This document shows positions 4,894 through 7,827 of a stretch of 7,827 nucleotides of DNA, in pieces. Both the position numbers and the translations under genes were made by a program. Below the pieces are notes generated by a model. That model was not told where the DNA came from, made no database searches, and worked only from the letters and a program-made list of their open reading frames with translations. Source of the DNA: an uncultured Oscillospiraceae bacterium (lineage in GTDB: Bacteria; Bacillota; Clostridia; Oscillospirales; Acutalibacteraceae); the NCBI GenBank assembly GCA_902496265.1, contig CABVAD010000050.1, positions 1 to 7,827 of the forward strand. Reading direction: 5' to 3'. Position 1 is the stretch's first letter, and the number at the start of each line of letters is the position of its first letter.

Positions 4894-7822
4894 TTTCCCC
4901 GCTCCTTTCGTCAAGCGCTCCTATAAGCGAACGCAGTCTTATCTTGACCGCTCCGAGATTTGTTATCTCGTCAATTTTAATCTGTGTGTAGTACTTGCCC
5001 GAGCTTTCGAGTATAGCCCGCACCTCGTCGGTCGTTATCGCGTCCACCCCACAGCCGAAGGAGACCAACTGAACAAGCTCGGTGTCCTTATGCTCTGCGG
5101 CGTAACGCGCCGCGCGGTAGAGCCTTGCGTGATAGGTCCACTGGTTTAATACTTTTACCGTAAACGGCTCGGCAAGGCGAAAAACGCTGTCCTCGCTTAC
5201 AACAACAAAGCCTAATGAATTTGCGAGCTTATCTATTCCGTGACCGATTTCCGCGTCAATATGGTAGGGTCTGCCCGCCAAAATCATAATGCGCTTATTG
5301 TTTTTGCGCGCAAAGTCGAGCGCCCGTGCGCCCTCGTCCCTTACCGCCTGCATATACTTGGCATACTGTTCAATACCGAAATCCACCGCCGCCTTAACCT
5401 GAGCCTTAGTAATTCCGTCAAAGAATTTTGCGAGGTAGTTATATAGCTCCTTGGTAAGCTCTTTCTTATTGTTGATATTAAGGTAGGGATATAGGAATTT
5501 GACCTTTGAAAGCTCCTCGACATTGCCCTTTAAAAGCTCGGAATAATAGGCTACAACAGGGCAGTTGTAGTGATTGTCGGTCATTTTTTCGTCCATATTG
5601 TAGGTAAGGCAGGGGTAAAAAATCGCGTCCGCTCCGTCCTCGATAAGGGCTTCAATATGACCGTGCATTATCTTTGCGGGATAGCAGGCGGTGTCCGACG
5701 GAATGGAGAACTGCCCCTTTTCATAGGTGCGCCGCGTTGACATCGGCGAAACCTTGACCTTAAAGCCTAATTTTGTAAAAATCCCGTGCCACAGCGGCAA
5801 AAGCTCATACATTCCGAGAGCCAGCGGCAGACCTACCGTTCCGCGGGTTCCCTCCTCCGATTTAAGTGAAGTCAGATAATTCCGCTTAAATTCGTATAGA
5901 TTCGGAAGCGGCTCTTTCGGGGCGGCTTTTCCGAGGCCCTTTTCGCACTGATTGCCCGAAATAAACCTCTTGCCGTCGCCGAAGGAGTTAACCGTCAGCC
6001 TGCAATGGTTGGTACAGCCCTGACAAACGGCGGATTTTGAGGTGTGAGCGAAGCTTTTCAAAGCTTCGCTGTCGATAATATGTGATTTTTCACACTTTTT
6101 AGAGTAAAGCGCCGCGCCGTATGCCCCCATAAGTCCCGCTATTGAGGGGCGGATAACATTGTGACCTATCTCCCGCTCAAAGGCGCGTAAAACCGCGTCG
6201 TTATAAAATGTGCCGCCCTGAACGACTATTTTTTCGCCGAGCTCATCAGCGGACGAGGCGCGGATAACCTTATAAAGCGCGTTTTTAACAACGCTTATTG
6301 ACAGTCCCGCCGAAATATCCTCGACCGACGCGCCGTCCTTTTGCGACTGCTTTACCGAGGAGTTCATAAATACGGTACAGCGGCTGCCCAAATCGACGGG
6401 CGCGTTTCCGTGAAGTCCCTTTTCGGCAAAGTCCTCGATAGAATAGCCCATAGCCTTTGCAAAGGTTTCAAGGAAGGAGCCGCAGCCCGAGGAGCAGGCT
6501 TCATTAAGCATAATACTGTCAATCGCGCCGTTTCTTATCTTAAAGCACTTAATATCCTGACCGCCTATATCGAGAATAAAGCCGACATCAGGCTCGAAAT
6601 ATTTAGCGGCGGTATAGTGGGCGATGGTCTCAACGATGCCGTAATCCACCGAAAAGGCGTGCTTTATAAGTTCCTCACCGTAGCCTGTAACGGCAGAGCC
6701 CGCGATTACAATTTTATCGCCCGTAAGCTTATAAATCTCGGTCAGCTGTTCCCTTACAATCTCCACGGGATTACCCTGATTTGAGGCATAATAGGAATAT
6801 AAAATTTCGTTATTTTCACTCAAAAGACAGAGCTTAGTTGTAGTAGAGCCGCAGTCGATTCCGAGATAGGCTTTGCCCTTATATTCGGCAATATCCGTGT
6901 TTTTAACCGTGGATTTCGCGTGTCTTTCTGCAAACTCGCTGTACTCGTCCTCATTGGCAAAAAGGGGCTTTAGTCTGCCTTTGCCCGAGGTCAGCGAGCC
7001 CGCGTTTTCCACCGCCTTTATAAGCGAATCCGCGGTATATGTATCCTGCTGTTTTTCGGCATAATAGGACGCGCCCAAAGCTACCGCAAACCGCGCGTAT
7101 TCGGGGAATACCGCATGTTCGTCGTCAAGCCCTAAGGTTTTCTTAAAGCGAATACCCAGCCCCTTGCAGTAATAAAGCGGACCGCCTAAGAAAAGCACCT
7201 TGCCCTCAATTTTTTTGCCCTGTGCCAGTCCCGCAATTGTCTGATTTACCACCGCCTGATAAATGCTCGCGGCGACGTCCTCTTTGCGCGCACCCTGATT
7301 GAGAAGCGGTTGAATATCGGTCTTAGCGAAAACGCCGCAGCGGGAGGCTATCGGATAAAGCCTGCCCGCATCAAGGCTTAATTTATCAAGCTCGTCAACC
7401 GTGATGTTTAAGAGTGTCGCCATCTGATCGATAAAAGCGCCTGTACCGCCGGCACAGCTGCCGTTCATACGCTCATCAAGCCCGCCGTCAAAGAAGATTA
7501 TCTTCGCGTCCTCGCCGCCGAGTTCTATTACGCAGGAGGTATCGGGCTCTTTCAGCTTTACAACCTCGCCCGTTGCGAAAACCTCTTGAATAAACGGGAT
7601 ATGCGCCGCCTCCGCAAGACCTAAGCCTGCCGAGCCTGAAATCGCGGCGGCAATCTCGCTGTCCCCCGTAATTCCGCTTACAAGGCGCAACAGCTCCGCC
7701 GTTTTTTCGCGCACCTGCGAAAAATGCCGCTCATAACGCTCAAATAGTACCTCTTCCCCCTTGCGAAGTACGATTTTTGCCGTGGTCGAGCCTATATCGA
7801 TACCGAGTGAATAATCAGCCAC
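4880..7822 (-). CDS. Acyl-CoA dehydratase activase-related protein: two BadF/BcrA ATPase domains plus DUF2229
   Basis: This 980-residue protein has tandem activator ATPase domains of the BadF/BadG/BcrA/BcrD family. Domain 1 (about 5-255) shows the phosphate loop GIDIGSTTAK (7-16), ELGGEDAKI (100-108), CAGGTG (C123) and RCGVF (C162). Domain 2 (about 318-575) shows GIDCGSTTTK (321-330), DIGGQDIKC (418-426), ACSSGCGSF (C443) and RCTVF (C482). In HgdC-type activators such a cysteine pair from each subunit holds one [4Fe-4S] cluster in a homodimer. A C-x2-C-x3-C plus C set follows (C600, C603, C607, C626), then the DUF2229 region (about 660-880, with DTACYPAK and FYPCLTY) and a C-terminal part with AGRPYHID and SFGCGVDA. 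The family role is ATP-driven electron transfer to a dehydratase; the partner here is probably the overlapping downstream gene. The start is a GTG at 7822. Only 5 bases precede it, with no visible ribosome site, so the true start may lie outside the window. Confidence 0.9.
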   Translation of the reverse strand: MADYSLGIDIGSTTAKIVLRKGEEVLFERYERHFSQVREKTAELLRLVSGITGDSEIAAAISGSAGLGLAEAAHIPFIQEVFATGEVVKLKEPDTSCVIELGGEDAKIIFFDGGLDERMNGSCAGGTGAFIDQMATLLNITVDELDKLSLDAGRLYPIASRCGVFAKTDIQPLLNQGARKEDVAASIYQAVVNQTIAGLAQGKKIEGKVLFLGGPLYYCKGLGIRFKKTLGLDDEHAVFPEYARFAVALGASYYAEKQQDTYTADSLIKAVENAGSLTSGKGRLKPLFANEDEYSEFAERHAKSTVKNTDIAEYKGKAYLGIDCGSTTTKLCLLSENNEILYSYYASNQGNPVEIVREQLTEIYKLTGDKIVIAGSAVTGYGEELIKHAFSVDYGIVETIAHYTAAKYFEPDVGFILDIGGQDIKCFKIRNGAIDSIMLNEACSSGCGSFLETFAKAMGYSIEDFAEKGLHGNAPVDLGSRCTVFMNSSVKQSQKDGASVEDISAGLSISVVKNALYKVIRASSADELGEKIVVQGGTFYNDAVLRAFEREIGHNVIRPSIAGLMGAYGAALYSKKCEKSHIIDSEALKSFAHTSKSAVCQGCTNHCRLTVNSFGDGKRFISGNQCEKGLGKAAPKEPLPNLYEFKRNYLTSLKSEEGTRGTVGLPLALGMYELLPLWHGIFTKLGFKVKVSPMSTRRTYEKGQFSIPSDTACYPAKIMHGHIEALIEDGADAIFYPCLTYNMDEKMTDNHYNCPVVAYYSELLKGNVEELSKVKFLYPYLNINNKKELTKELYNYLAKFFDGITKAQVKAAVDFGIEQYAKYMQAVRDEGARALDFARKNNKRIMILAGRPYHIDAEIGHGIDKLANSLGFVVVSEDSVFRLAEPFTVKVLNQWTYHARLYRAARYAAEHKDTELVQLVSFGCGVDAITTDEVRAILESSGKYYTQIKIDEITNLGAVKIRLRSLIGALDERSGENGRA
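4902..4908 (-). promoter_or_regulatory. Ribosome binding site setting the start of the dehydratase-like gene
   Basis: AAAGGAG on the minus strand lies 8 bases before the ATG at 4893, inside the last codons of the upstream 980-residue gene. It supports an independent start for the downstream protein and argues against the two frames being one gene broken by a sequencing error. Confidence 0.8.
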
Positions 7823-7827
7823 GGTGC

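Noticed and set aside
4894..4914. Upstream TTG start adding 7 residues to the dehydratase-like protein
   Set aside because: The ATG at 4893 has a well-spaced AAAGGAG. The TTG at 4914 has no comparable site and the added residues overlap that site itself.
4880..4914. Programmed or accidental frameshift joining the 980- and 439-residue proteins
   Set aside because: A +1 shift would be needed and no slippery heptamer is in the right register; an independent ribosome site and ATG explain the arrangement better. Comparative data could overturn this.
6341..6784. 147-residue plus-strand ORF opposite the ATPase domain 2 region
   Set aside because: It is a shadow of a conserved coding region with no supporting start signals.
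1..7827. Mobile element, CRISPR array, defence system or prophage
   Set aside because: No transposase, integrase, cas-like gene, spaced direct repeats or flanking inverted repeats were seen. Although tRNA genes often serve as integration sites, no repeat of the tRNA 3' ends was noticed.

Overview
The window looks like chromosomal DNA of a Clostridia-type Firmicute, probably a strict gut-type anaerobe. The evidence is a tRNA-sensing T-box leader, strong AGGAGG-type ribosome binding sites, a near-consensus sigma-A promoter, and the oxygen-sensitive 2-hydroxyacyl-CoA dehydratase/activase family. GC content is intermediate. I cannot name the genus. No mobile element, CRISPR array or integration scar was seen.

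Layout. Positions 1-248 (+) hold two serine tRNA genes, tRNA-Ser(UGA), cut by the window edge, and tRNA-Ser(GCU), followed by a strong intrinsic terminator. Positions 249-404 are a convergent intergenic zone with two hairpins and no credible gene. Positions 405-3577 (-) hold one transcription unit: sigma-A promoter, tryptophan-specifying T-box leader with its terminator, a 12-codon leader ORF, then trpX (lipoprotein), trpY (permease) and trpZ (ATPase). Positions 3574-7822 (-) hold two overlapping genes. Together they equal the roughly 1400-residue fused 'acyl-CoA dehydratase activase-related' protein of Clostridia: a 980-residue tandem-ATPase/DUF2229 part and a 439-residue dehydratase-like part.

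How it works together. When tryptophan is short, uncharged tRNA-Trp should be read by the UGG specifier of the T-box. This stabilises the antiterminator, so transcription continues into trpXYZ, which imports tryptophan. The three transporter proteins (899 residues) contain no tryptophan at all. The only Trp codon I find downstream of the T-box terminator is in the 12-codon leader ORF (MILLTKRWRISL), which has a near-perfect ribosome binding site. This suggests a second, translation-level Trp sensor placed after the T-box and is the most unusual signal here. The trp promoter sits inside the 3' end of the upstream dehydratase-like gene, whose stop codon overlaps the -35 box. No separate terminator separates the two units, so read-through from upstream would also pass through the T-box.
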